From: Ruminococcaceae bacterium AM07-15
GTDB lineage: Bacteria > Bacillota > Clostridia > Oscillospirales > Butyricicoccaceae
DNA length: 64,000 nt
Assembly (NCBI GenBank): GCA_003477405.1
Contig: QUDE01000002.1
Span: 186,001 to 250,000 of the forward strand
Reading direction: 5' to 3'
In this document: in pieces, positions 45,681-53,544 of the stretch
How positions within the stretch are numbered: the first letter of the stretch is position 1
Layout of the letters: each line of letters opens with the position of its first letter
Notes under the pieces: model-generated
Databases searched by the model: none
Told to the model about the DNA's origin: nothing
What the model saw: only the letters and a program-made list of their open reading frames with translations
Program-made: the position numbers and the translations under genes

Positions 45681-46280
45681 ATGCCAGGAAGAATGAAAAA
45701 AAAGGACTTGCCGCCCCTTCCCCTGCTGGTTCTCACCGGATGCCTTTTGCTGGGGGCCGTGGCCGGGTGCATTTGGATGGTTTTGTTCCAGAAGGAAGGG
45801 ACCGGGGCCCTTTCCTTGGAGCAATGGGCCGGAGAAGGACGGCTATGGCTGTTTTTCCGCCTGCTGGGGGGCTTCCTTCTCTATCTGCTGCCCCTGTTCT
45901 GCTGCGGGCTTTTTTCCTTCGGGGCCTATGGAGTGCTGCTGCTCTTTGCCGTGCGGGGATTTACTCTGGCCTGCTGGGTGGGAGAGTTCTGCCGGGATTA
46001 CGGCCTGGGTGGTTATGCCGCTTCCCTCTTGCTGGGAGCAGGGGGCGTGCTGCTCACCACCCTCTGCATGCTGGAGCTGGGGGAGAGCGCCATGCGTCAG
46101 GCTTTAAAGAAAGCGCCGGGAAGAAAGGGAAGGCGCCGCCGGGGAATGAAACGCCGGCCCATTGCTCCGGATTATCTTCGCACAGCGCTGCTTTGCCTGT
46201 TGCTCTGCCTGGTGTATAGCTTTCTGGGCAGCCTGCTGGCCCCCTGGTTTTGCCGGGCCGCCTTGGCCTGGGTGGGATAA
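45681..46280 (+). CDS. SpoIIM-like membrane protein
   Basis: 199 residues from the ATG behind GAGGTGAAAAGACG. About five membrane helices: LLVLTGCLLLGAVAGCIWMV, LLGGFLLYLLPLFCCGLFSF, GVLLLFAVRGFTLACWVG, ASLLLGAGGVLLTTLCM and a last one near the end, with a basic cytoplasmic loop (GRKGRRRRGMKRR). The GFTLACWVGEFCRDYGLGG segment resembles SpoIIM, part of the engulfment DMP machinery. A XerD-type gene follows, as in the Bacillus spoIIM-xerD region. Sequence identity to SpoIIM looks weak, so the call leans on topology and context. Confidence 0.6.
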   Translation: MPGRMKKKDLPPLPLLVLTGCLLLGAVAGCIWMVLFQKEGTGALSLEQWAGEGRLWLFFRLLGGFLLYLLPLFCCGLFSFGAYGVLLLFAVRGFTLACWVGEFCRDYGLGGYAASLLLGAGGVLLTTLCMLELGESAMRQALKKAPGRKGRRRRGMKRRPIAPDYLRTALLCLLLCLVYSFLGSLLAPWFCRAALAWVG

Positions 46281-46299
46281 ACAAGAAAGGAAAGAAAAC

Positions 46300-47184
46300 A
46301 TGGACAGCCGGTTTGATGCTTTTCTGGATGATCTGAAACAAAATACTCCGGCTTCTCCCCATACCAGCCAAGTCTATCTGCGGGATGTGGCGGCGCTGGA
46401 TGCCTTTTTGGGCTTGGAAAAAGACAAGGATTATGAGACGGTCACACAAAAGCAGCTGGAGGAATACTTTTCAGAGCTGAAGCAGCGGGGCCGCTCCGAT
46501 GCCACCCTGGCCCGGGTGCGCTCCTCTTTGTCCCGGTATTATGCTTTTCTCATGGCTCGGGGGATCGTGGCGGAAAACCTACCCCGGCGTCTGGCGGTGG
46601 AGCGTCACAAAGGGAACCTGCCCGCTTTCCTCACTCTGGAACAGGTGCGGCATTTGTTGGAATCCCCTCAGGGAGAGTCCTTTGCCGCCCGGCGGGATCG
46701 GGCCATTCTCCATGTGCTCTATGCCACCGGCCTGAAAAGTGCCCAGCTTACCGCCCTCAACACAGACCAGGTGCTTTTGGAGCGGGGGCTTCTCCATGTT
46801 CCGGAGCGGCCGGAGCCCTTTTTGCCCCTGTACCCCCAGGCCGTGGAGGCGCTGAGGGATTATCTGGGCCCCTGCCGGGATGGGGTACTGAGCCAGGCGG
46901 AGGAGCCGGCCCTGTTTCTCAATGCCGCCGGGAAACGCCTGACCCGCCAGGGATTATGGAAGATTTTGGGCCGGAGGGGGAAAGAGGCGGGTCTTTCCCT
47001 GCCGGTGACGCCCCAGCTGCTGAGGGTCTCCCTGGCCGTTCATCTGGCGGAGAAGGGGGCCACGGCAGAGGATCTGAAAGCCCTTCTGGGGCTGGAGGAC
47101 CCTTACTGGGTGCAGGTGTATTTCCGGGCCCTGGAAGGGGAAGCGGGAGAACGCTACCGGAGACTGCACCCCCTGTCCCGATGA
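46300..47184 (+). CDS. XerD-type recombinase homologue with lost catalytic residues
   Basis: 294 residues, XerD length, with a full N-terminal SAM-like domain and family segments RDRAILHVLYATGL, LTRQGLWKIL and the C-terminal LHP. Five catalytic positions can be aligned to XerD. The first arginine is K146 (GLKSAQL for GLRVSEL). The beta-hairpin lysine is about E169. The HxxR histidine is Q239 (TPQLLRVS) with R242 kept. The late histidine is L265 (LLGLED). The tyrosine Y274 is kept. It should not cut DNA in the normal way. It may be a pseudo-enzyme with a structural or regulatory role, or an eroding copy. An intact recombinase lies at 53545-54612. Confidence 0.88.
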   Translation: MDSRFDAFLDDLKQNTPASPHTSQVYLRDVAALDAFLGLEKDKDYETVTQKQLEEYFSELKQRGRSDATLARVRSSLSRYYAFLMARGIVAENLPRRLAVERHKGNLPAFLTLEQVRHLLESPQGESFAARRDRAILHVLYATGLKSAQLTALNTDQVLLERGLLHVPERPEPFLPLYPQAVEALRDYLGPCRDGVLSQAEEPALFLNAAGKRLTRQGLWKILGRRGKEAGLSLPVTPQLLRVSLAVHLAEKGATAEDLKALLGLEDPYWVQVYFRALEGEAGERYRRLHPLSR

Positions 47185-47207
47185 CCACAGAACAAAGGAG
47201 CATTGTT

Positions 47208-47768
47208 ATGGCAAATACCACAAAGCAGGCCCTGGAGCAATCGCTGAAAAAGCTGATGCAGGTCAAGGCCCTGGACAAGATCACCATCCGGGATATCACC
47301 ACCGACTGCGGCATCAGCCGCATGGCCTTTTATTATCATTTCAAGGACATCTATGATCTCATCGAATGGGTGTGCATCGAGGATGCAGGCCGGGCCTTAC
47401 AGGGGAAAAAGACCTATGACACCTGGCAGGAAGGTCTGCTGCAAATTTTTGAGGCCGTGCTGGAAAACAAGGTCTTTGTACTGAATGCTTACCGGTGCAT
47501 CAGCCGGGATCAGATGGAGCGCTTTCTCCATAAGCTCACCTATGACTTAATCCGGGGCGTGGTAGAGGAAAAGAGCCAGGGGGTCAGGATCTCCCTGGAG
47601 GACAAATCCTTTATTGCCGATTTCTATAAATACAATTTTGTAGGGATCATGCTGGATTGGATCCGTCAGGGTATGACTGCCGATCCAAAGGTGATCGTAG
47701 ACAAGATGAGCATCACCCTGCAAGGCACCGTGGCCCACTCCATCCAGAACTTCGCAGAGAAAAACTGA
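47208..47768 (+). CDS. TetR family regulator
   Basis: 186 residues from the ATG behind AAAGGAG. The DNA-binding domain is residues 5-50: LKKLMQVKALDKITIRDITTDC is represented by KITIRDITTDCGISRMAFYY, followed by HFKDIYDL. The C-terminal half resembles the TetR_C_8 (DhaS-like) group. It lies directly before the oleate hydratase gene, its likely target. A long inverted repeat and two palindromes occupy the gap. Confidence 0.88.
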   Translation: MANTTKQALEQSLKKLMQVKALDKITIRDITTDCGISRMAFYYHFKDIYDLIEWVCIEDAGRALQGKKTYDTWQEGLLQIFEAVLENKVFVLNAYRCISRDQMERFLHKLTYDLIRGVVEEKSQGVRISLEDKSFIADFYKYNFVGIMLDWIRQGMTADPKVIVDKMSITLQGTVAHSIQNFAEKN

Positions 47769-47773
47769 ATCGC

Positions 47774-47826
47774 TTTACAAAAAGGGCGGGATGATAAAAT
47801 TTTTATCACCTGGCCCTTTTTGTAAA
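47774..47826. terminator. Long inverted repeat / bidirectional terminator
   Basis: TTTACAAAAAGGGC (47774-47787) pairs perfectly with GCCCTTTTTGTAAA (47813-47826); the centre also has TGATAA/TTATCA symmetry. The 53-base structure can terminate tetR transcription and could double as an operator. Confidence 0.75.
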
Positions 47827-47836
47827 TGGTATTGTG

Positions 47837-47891
47837 TACCCAAAGGGGGTAGGATAAGGACAGAAAGAAAAACAGAAAGGCAGGTCCTTAT
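47837..47891 (+). promoter_or_regulatory. Two nested palindromes before oleate hydratase, candidate operators
   Basis: TACCC-AAAGG-GGGTA (47837-47851) is a short palindrome. ATAAGGAC (47854-47861) and GTCCTTAT (47884-47891) form an 8-bp inverted repeat enclosing the likely ribosome site AGAAAGG. The -35/-10 boxes here are poor (TTGTGT and TAAGGA at 17 bases), which fits a regulated promoter. Confidence 0.4.
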
Positions 47892-47894
47892 TCT

Positions 47895-49865
47895 ATGGAT
47901 AAAAAAACAACGGCCAAGATGGCTGCGGCGGCCGCCGCACTCACCGGAGCAGGAGCAGCTGTCATGCTGGCCAAGAAAAAGAAGAACAGCCAGAAGGAAT
48001 CTGCATCCGGCCAGGTGCCGGACCGCAGCGATTACCGAAACACCGAACGGGGAAAGCAGGAGAAGAACAGCAAGGGCATTTATTATTCCAATGGCAACTA
48101 CGAAGCCTTTGCCCGGCCGGAAAAGCCGGAAGGAGTGGAGGAAAAAAGCGCCTATATTGTGGGCAGCGGCCTGGCCTCTCTGGCGGCGGCCTGCTTTTTG
48201 GTGCGGGATGGCCAGATGCCTCCTTCCCACATTCATATCCTGGAGGCCATGGATGTGGCCGGCGGCGCCTGCGACGGCATCTTTGACCCCAGCCGGGGCT
48301 ATGTGATGCGGGGCGGCCGGGAGATGGAAAACCATTTTGAATGTTTGTGGGATCTGTTCCGCTCCATTCCCTCGCTGGAAAAGCCGGGGGCCTCGGTGCT
48401 GGATGAGTTCTATTGGCTCAACAAGCATGACCCCAACTATTCTCTCTGCCGGGCCACCGTCAACCGGGGCCAGGATGCCCACACCGACGGCAAATTCAAC
48501 CTGAGCCAAAAGGGTTGCATGGAGATCGTCAAGCTCTTTATGACCCCCGACGAAGATCTTTACGACAAAACCATCGAAGATGTGTTTGATGATGAGGTCT
48601 TTTCCTCCACCTTCTGGCTTTATTGGCGCACCATGTTCGCCTTTGAGAACTGGCACAGCGCCCTGGAGATGAAGCTCTATTTCCAGCGCTTCATTCATCA
48701 CATCGCCGGCCTTCCCGATTTCAGCGCCCTGAAGTTCACCCGGTACAACCAGTATGAATCCCTGATCCTTCCCATGCAGAAGTATCTGGAGGAAGCGGGA
48801 GTGGACTTCCAGTTCGGCACCCAGGTGACCAATGTGCTCTTTGACATCAAAGAAGGAAAAAAGGTGGCCACTGCCATCGAGTGCAAGGTGGATGGTGCAG
48901 AAAAAGGCATCCTGCTCACAGAGAAGGACTTGGTATTCGTCACCAACGGTTCCTGCACCGAAGGCACCATTTACGGCGATCAGGATCACGCTCCCAATGG
49001 GGACGCCGAAGTGCGCACCAGCGGCTGCTGGAACCTTTGGAAGAACATTGCAAAGCAGGACCCGGCCTTTGGCCGTCCGGAGAAATTCTGTTCCGATGTG
49101 CACAAGACCAACTGGGAATCGGCTACCATCACCACGCTGGACGACCGGATTCTGCCCTATATCACCAACATCTGCAAGCGGGACCCCCGCACAGGAAAGG
49201 TGGTCACCGGCGGCATTGTCAGCTGCCAGGACTCCAGCTGGCTGCTCAGCTGGACCATCAACCGGCAGGGCCAGTTCAAAGAGCAGGATGAGGAAAAGGT
49301 CTGCGTGTGGGTTTATGGCCTGTTCACCGATGTGCCCGGCGACTATGTGAAAAAGCCCATGAAGGACTGCACCGGCAAGGAGATCACCCAGGAGTGGCTC
49401 TATCATCTGGGCGTGCCGGTGGAGGAGATTGACGATCTGGCGGAAAACAGCGCCCAGTGCGTCCCCACCATGATGCCCTATATCACCGCCTTCTTCATGC
49501 CCCGGCGGAAGGGGGACCGGCCCGATGTGATTCCCGATGGCTGCGTCAACTTTGCCTTCCTGGGCCAGTTCGCCGACACCCCCCGGGATACCGTCTTCAC
49601 CACTGAATACTCGGTGCGCACCGCCATGGAAGCGGTGTACGGACTGCTGGGCGTGGATCGGGGCGTGCCCGAAGTGTGGGGCAGCGTCTACGATGTGCGG
49701 GAGCTGCTGCAAAGCTCGGTGCATCTGATGGACGGCAAGTCCCCCCTGGAGGTCCGGCTGCCCGGGCCGCTGGAATTGCTGAAAAAGCCGCTGCTCAAAG
49801 TGGTTTCCGGCACAGTAGTGGAGAAACTGATGCGGGAGGCCGGTGTCATCCAGAACTGGATGTAA
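47895..49865 (+). CDS. ohyA: Oleate hydratase with N-terminal hydrophobic extension
   Basis: 656 residues. The enzyme proper begins near residue 62 with IYYSNGNYEAFARPEKPEGV and has the FAD motif IVGSGLASLAAACFLV (about residues 88-103) and RGGREMENHFECLWDLF. It adds water to the cis-9 double bond of unsaturated fatty acids, a detoxification seen in gut bacteria. About 60 residues precede this usual start: a basic tip, an Ala-rich hydrophobic helix (residues 9-26) and KKKKN, then a polar linker. That would tether the enzyme to the membrane, where its substrate is. It is adjacent to a TetR regulator. Confidence 0.93.
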   Translation: MDKKTTAKMAAAAAALTGAGAAVMLAKKKKNSQKESASGQVPDRSDYRNTERGKQEKNSKGIYYSNGNYEAFARPEKPEGVEEKSAYIVGSGLASLAAACFLVRDGQMPPSHIHILEAMDVAGGACDGIFDPSRGYVMRGGREMENHFECLWDLFRSIPSLEKPGASVLDEFYWLNKHDPNYSLCRATVNRGQDAHTDGKFNLSQKGCMEIVKLFMTPDEDLYDKTIEDVFDDEVFSSTFWLYWRTMFAFENWHSALEMKLYFQRFIHHIAGLPDFSALKFTRYNQYESLILPMQKYLEEAGVDFQFGTQVTNVLFDIKEGKKVATAIECKVDGAEKGILLTEKDLVFVTNGSCTEGTIYGDQDHAPNGDAEVRTSGCWNLWKNIAKQDPAFGRPEKFCSDVHKTNWESATITTLDDRILPYITNICKRDPRTGKVVTGGIVSCQDSSWLLSWTINRQGQFKEQDEEKVCVWVYGLFTDVPGDYVKKPMKDCTGKEITQEWLYHLGVPVEEIDDLAENSAQCVPTMMPYITAFFMPRRKGDRPDVIPDGCVNFAFLGQFADTPRDTVFTTEYSVRTAMEAVYGLLGVDRGVPEVWGSVYDVRELLQSSVHLMDGKSPLEVRLPGPLELLKKPLLKVVSGTVVEKLMREAGVIQNWM

Positions 49866-49880
49866 CAATTCCATGCATAC

Positions 49881-49915
49881 AAAAACTGCGCCGCGATGAA
49901 GCGGCGCAGTTTTTT
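49881..49915. terminator. Bidirectional terminator between oleate hydratase and hcp
   Basis: AACTGCGCCGC (49884-49894) pairs with GCGGCGCAGTT (49901-49911) around GATGAA, with A-run before and T-run after. Confidence 0.9.
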
Positions 49916-49930
49916 GCATAGGACAGTGAT

Positions 49931-51568
49931 TCAGTTTTCGCCGAAGAACAGGGCCAGGTCCTCTTCTACGGTGCCGATGCCGGCGATACCGAAGTTCTCC
50001 ACCAGCACTTTGACCACATTGGGGCTGAGGAAAGCGGGAAGGGTAGGGCCAAGATGGATGTTCTTTACCCCCAAAGACAACAGGGCCAGCAGCACAATGA
50101 CGGCCTTTTGCTCATACCAGGCGATGTTGTAGACGATGGGCAGATCGTTCACATCCTCCAGGCCGAAGGCCTCTTTCAACTTGAGGGCGATGAGGGCCAG
50201 GGAATAGCAGTCGTTGCACTGTCCGGCGTCCAGCACCCGGGGGATGCCGCCGATATCACCCAGCGGCAGTTTGTTGTAGCGGTACTTGGCGCAGCCGGCG
50301 GTGAGGATGATGGTGTCCTTGGGGAGCTCCTGGGCAAACCGGGTATAATATTCCCGGCTCTTCTGACGGCCATCGCAGCCGCCCATCACCACGAATTTTT
50401 TGACGGCGCCGCTTTTCACCGCCTCCACCACCTTGTCGGCCAGGGCGGACACCTGCTCATGGGCAAAGCCGCCCACGATCTCGCCCTCTTCCAGCGGCGT
50501 GGGGGGAGGACAGGTTTTGGCCATCTGGATGATGGGGGAGAAGTCCTTTTTCTCGCCGATGCCGCCGGGGATGTGGGGACAGCCGGGGAAACCGGCGGCC
50601 CCGGTGGTGAAGAGCCTTGCCTTGTAGCTGTCCTTGGGCGGCACGATGCAGTTGGTGGTCATGAGGATGGGGCCCTGGAAGGCTTCGAATTCCTCCCGCT
50701 GCTTGTGCCAGGCGTTGCCGTAGTTGCCCACGAAATGGGAGTATTTCTGAAAAGCGGGATAATAATGGGCGGGGAGCATTTCCGAATGGGTGTACACATC
50801 CACGCCGGTGTCCTTCGTCTGTTCCAGCAGCATTTCCAGATCCCGCAGGTCGTGGCCGGAGATCAGAATGCCCGGGTTTTTCCCTGCGCCGATATTGACC
50901 TTGGTAATCTGGGGATTGCCGTAGGCCTGGGTGTTGGCCTTGTCCAGAAGGGCCATGCCCTTGACGCCGTAGCTTCCGGTCTCCAGAGTGAGAGCCACCA
51001 GATCATCGGCGGTCAGACTGTCATCCAGGGTGGCGGCCAGCGCCCGCTGGAGGAAAGCGTCCACCTCTTCGTCCTCCTGGAGAAGGGTGTTGGCGTGCTC
51101 CATGTAGGCGGAAAGGCCCTTGACGCCGTAGGTGATCAGCTCCCGCAAGGAGCGGATGTCCTCATGCTGGGTGGAGAGCACCCCCACCTGACGGGCCTTT
51201 TCCTCCCAGTCTCCCGCCCCGTCCCACAATGCGGCCTGGGGCAGCACGGAGGGGTCTTTCACCTGGCCCAGCAGGGCAGATTTGGTCTCCAGGGTGGAGC
51301 GGATGCGCTCCACGATCCGCTCTTTGTCAAAATTGGCGTTTGTGATGGTGGTGAACAGGTTGAAGGTGATCAGGTGATTTACCTGCTTGCTCACCGGCTG
51401 GCCCTCTTTCCGCAAAGCGGTGGTCACGGCAGAAAGACCCCGGGTCACATAAACCAGAAGATCCTGCATGGCGGCCACATCGGGCTGCTTGCCGCAGACG
51501 CCGGCCTGGGTGCAGCCAGCACACCCGGCGGTCTCCTGGCATTGATAACAAAACATTTTTTCCTTCAT
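49931..51568 (-). CDS. hcp: Hybrid cluster protein (hydroxylamine reductase)
   Basis: 545 residues behind AAAGGAG. The N-terminal cysteine cluster [14 protein letters not shown] binds the first iron-sulphur centre. Later, hybrid-cluster ligands appear in the [43 protein letters not shown] and [11 protein letters not shown] segments. Hcp reduces hydroxylamine in vitro and acts as a nitric oxide reductase in E. coli. The class with the CxxC-x(5-8)-C N-terminus is typical of strict anaerobes. It ends an operon with a cupin and an iron-sulphur protein. Confidence 0.96.
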   Translation of the reverse strand: MKEKMFCYQCQETAGCAGCTQAGVCGKQPDVAAMQDLLVYVTRGLSAVTTALRKEGQPVSKQVNHLITFNLFTTITNANFDKERIVERIRSTLETKSALLGQVKDPSVLPQAALWDGAGDWEEKARQVGVLSTQHEDIRSLRELITYGVKGLSAYMEHANTLLQEDEEVDAFLQRALAATLDDSLTADDLVALTLETGSYGVKGMALLDKANTQAYGNPQITKVNIGAGKNPGILISGHDLRDLEMLLEQTKDTGVDVYTHSEMLPAHYYPAFQKYSHFVGNYGNAWHKQREEFEAFQGPILMTTNCIVPPKDSYKARLFTTGAAGFPGCPHIPGGIGEKKDFSPIIQMAKTCPPPTPLEEGEIVGGFAHEQVSALADKVVEAVKSGAVKKFVVMGGCDGRQKSREYYTRFAQELPKDTIILTAGCAKYRYNKLPLGDIGGIPRVLDAGQCNDCYSLALIALKLKEAFGLEDVNDLPIVYNIAWYEQKAVIVLLALLSLGVKNIHLGPTLPAFLSPNVVKVLVENFGIAGIGTVEEDLALFFGEN

Positions 51569-51592
51569 GGCAAGGCTCCTTTGCTCAAATTG

Positions 51593-51925
51593 TTAGAAAA
51601 TGACCACCAGCAGCATTTTGAAGGCTTCTTCTCCATAGACTGCATGGGGATGGTCGGCCGGCATGACGATGGACTGGCCTTCCTTTAAGATATATTCTTT
51701 CCCGTCAATGGTGATTTTACCCACTCCTTCCAGACAGGTGACAAAGGCGTCCCCCTCCGAGCGGTGGGTGCTGATCTCTTCTCCCTTGGCAAAGGAGAAC
51801 AATGTGACGCTGACGGCGTCGTTCTGGGCCAGGGTGCGGCTGACCACCTGGCCCTCCTGACAGGGAACCAGCTCCCGCAGGGTCACGATTTTCTCATGGG
51901 GAATGTTTTTGATTTTTTTATCCAT
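51593..51925 (-). CDS. Small single-domain cupin
   Basis: 110 residues, starting MDKKIKNIPHEKIVTL. The cupin pattern HRSEGDAFVTCLEGVGKITI and PADHPHAVYGEE carries the metal-binding histidines. Cupins of this type in Hcp operons are common in Clostridia; a nitrosative stress role is suggested by context only. 24 bases separate it from hcp. Confidence 0.85.
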   Translation of the reverse strand: MDKKIKNIPHEKIVTLRELVPCQEGQVVSRTLAQNDAVSVTLFSFAKGEEISTHRSEGDAFVTCLEGVGKITIDGKEYILKEGQSIVMPADHPHAVYGEEAFKMLLVVIF

Positions 51926-51944
51926 AAAAATGCCTCTTTCTTTT

Positions 51945-52652
51945 TCAGTTGGTCTTGTCCAGGATTTTTCCGTCCACCGACAAAGTAACCACCTGCCAGG
52001 GGATGAACTTGCCGCTTTGCTGAAGGGCTTTTTTCGCCGCCATTTCCAGACCGCCGCAGCAGGGCACTTCCATACGCAGGATGGTGACGCTCTGGATGTC
52101 ATTCTGGGCGATGATCTGGGTGAGTTTTTCGCTGTAATCCACACTGTCCAGCTTGGGACAGCCGATGAGAGTCACTTTGCCCGCCATGAAATCCTCATGG
52201 ATGTTCGCATAGGCATAAGCGGTGCAGTCGGCGGCGATGAGCAGCCTGGCCCCGTCAAAATAGGGGGCGTTCACCGGGGCCAGCTTGATCTGGCAGGGCC
52301 ATTGGGCCAGCTGGGAAACCCTTTCTCCGGGCGAGGAAGGGGAGTGGGCCGCCGGAGCCGGGCGGGAAAACTGGCGCATTCTTTGTCCGGGGCATCCGCC
52401 CTGGGCCTGCTGCTTTTTCCTCTGGTTTTCCTTCACCGCCTGCTCGTCATAAGCCGCGGCTTCCCGCTCCACAAAGGTGATGGCGCCGGTGGGGCAGGCG
52501 GGCAGGCAGTCACCCAGACCGTCGCAGTAATCGTCCCGGAGAAGCTGGGCTTTGCCATTCACCATGCCGATGGCTCCTTCGTGGCAGGCCTGGGCGCAGG
52601 CGCCGCAGCCATTGCATTTTTCCTGGTCTATTTCAATGATCCGTCTTTTCAT
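51945..52652 (-). CDS. Ferredoxin-domain protein, Hcp partner
   Basis: 235 residues from the ATG at 52652. CNGCGACAQACHEGA is a regular 4Fe-4S motif; a second set, CDGLGDCLPACPTGA, is atypical in spacing. The middle is a Gln/Lys-rich linker (residues 75-110). The C-terminal domain has LIAADCTAYAYANIHEDF, LIGCPKLDS and MEVPCCGGLEMA, a Cys-rich iron-sulphur-like core. It probably passes electrons to Hcp. It is the first gene of the operon and is divergent from the Crp/Fnr gene. Confidence 0.85.
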   Translation of the reverse strand: MKRRIIEIDQEKCNGCGACAQACHEGAIGMVNGKAQLLRDDYCDGLGDCLPACPTGAITFVEREAAAYDEQAVKENQRKKQQAQGGCPGQRMRQFSRPAPAAHSPSSPGERVSQLAQWPCQIKLAPVNAPYFDGARLLIAADCTAYAYANIHEDFMAGKVTLIGCPKLDSVDYSEKLTQIIAQNDIQSVTILRMEVPCCGGLEMAAKKALQQSGKFIPWQVVTLSVDGKILDKTN

Positions 52653-52669
52653 TTTTCCATCGCTCCTTC

Positions 52670-52698
52670 TTGATTGGATGAACTCAGTATAGTACAAT
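52670..52698 (+). promoter_or_regulatory. Promoter of the Crp/Fnr gene, overlapping the hcp operon promoter
   Basis: TTGATT, 17-base spacer, TACAAT on the plus strand. Within the spacer, AGTATA (52686-52691) reads TATACT on the minus strand and is a plausible -10 for the iron-sulphur protein gene, whose -35 is poor. The two promoters occupy the same DNA. Confidence 0.68.
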
Positions 52699-52742
52699 TC
52701 AGAAAAAAGTATGTGGTTAAAACAACGAAATGGGGGTTTTTT

Positions 52743-53402
52743 ATGAAAATGCCCGATCATCCGATTTTTGCGGCCATCGCCCAGGAAGAATATGAGGAGA
52801 TGGCCCGACGGGGGTGCATCCGTCTGGCGGACTATCCCAAGGAGGAGGTTTTGCTGCGCACCGGGGACAAAACAGAGGAATTCGGCATTTTGCTTTCTGG
52901 GAAAATACACATTGAAAACATCGATCTGTGGGGCAACCGGATGATCCTTCACAGCATTCTTCCCGGCGGGGCCTTTGGCGAGACCTACGCCTTTTGCCAG
53001 GCCCCTATGATGGTGGATGTGCTGGCCGTGGAGCAAAGCCAGGTGCTTTGGGTGCGTCTGACGGCGCTGCTTTCTTCCCAGAATGAAAGGGAGGGCTGGT
53101 ATCATAAATTGCTGCGGAATGTGCTGATTTTGTCCACCCAGAAGAACCTGGCCTGGTCCAGCCGGGTGTTCTGCATTTCGGCCAAAACCATCCGGGGCCG
53201 GGTGATGACCTACCTGTCCTCCGAAGCTCTGCGGACGGGAAAGCGGCAGTTCACCATTCCCTTTGACCGGCAGCAGATGGCCGACTATCTCAATGTGGAG
53301 CGCAGTGCCCTTTCCAAGGAACTGGGGAAAATGCAGAGGGAGGGGATTCTGACCTTTCGGAAAAACACCTTTTGTTTGCTGAAAACAGCAGGGGAGTGTT
53401 AA
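52743..53402 (+). CDS. Crp/Fnr family regulator (HcpR-like candidate)
   Basis: 219 residues from the ATG after GGGGGTT. The cyclic nucleotide-binding-like domain covers residues 8-120 (LLRTGDKTEEFGILLSGKIHI, shown in part as FGILLSGKIHI; LPGGAFGETYAFCQ). The winged helix holds FDRQQMADYLNVERSALSKELGKM, in part DRQQMADYLNVERSALSKEL. Its divergent position to hcp matches HcpR-type regulators that control hcp under nitrosative stress. An iron-sulphur cysteine set as in FNR is not seen. Confidence 0.88.
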   Translation: MKMPDHPIFAAIAQEEYEEMARRGCIRLADYPKEEVLLRTGDKTEEFGILLSGKIHIENIDLWGNRMILHSILPGGAFGETYAFCQAPMMVDVLAVEQSQVLWVRLTALLSSQNEREGWYHKLLRNVLILSTQKNLAWSSRVFCISAKTIRGRVMTYLSSEALRTGKRQFTIPFDRQQMADYLNVERSALSKELGKMQREGILTFRKNTFCLLKTAGEC

Positions 53403-53441
53403 AAAAGCCCCTTGCAAGACTGTTTGGTCTTGCAAGGGGCG
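53402..53441 (-). terminator. Terminator of the tyrosine recombinase transcript
   Basis: GCCCCTTGCAAGAC (53408-53421) and GTCTTGCAAGGGGC (53428-53441) form a perfect 14-bp stem. The plus-strand A-run at 53402-53407 becomes a U-run on the minus strand, so it works for transcription from the right. There is no T-run on the plus strand. Confidence 0.8.
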
Positions 53442-53544
53442 TCTTGCTATTGCGATTCAATGCCTGACAAGTTTATTGACTTTACAGAATATTTGTGCTT
53501 TTTGCCGAAAAAACGCAAAGAAACAGATGAAAAGCTGAAAAGCA

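Noticed and set aside
47775..49919. 714-residue minus-strand frame opposite oleate hydratase
   Set aside because: Antisense to an enzyme with clear FAD and substrate motifs; rich in His, Gly and Leu as expected of a shadow.
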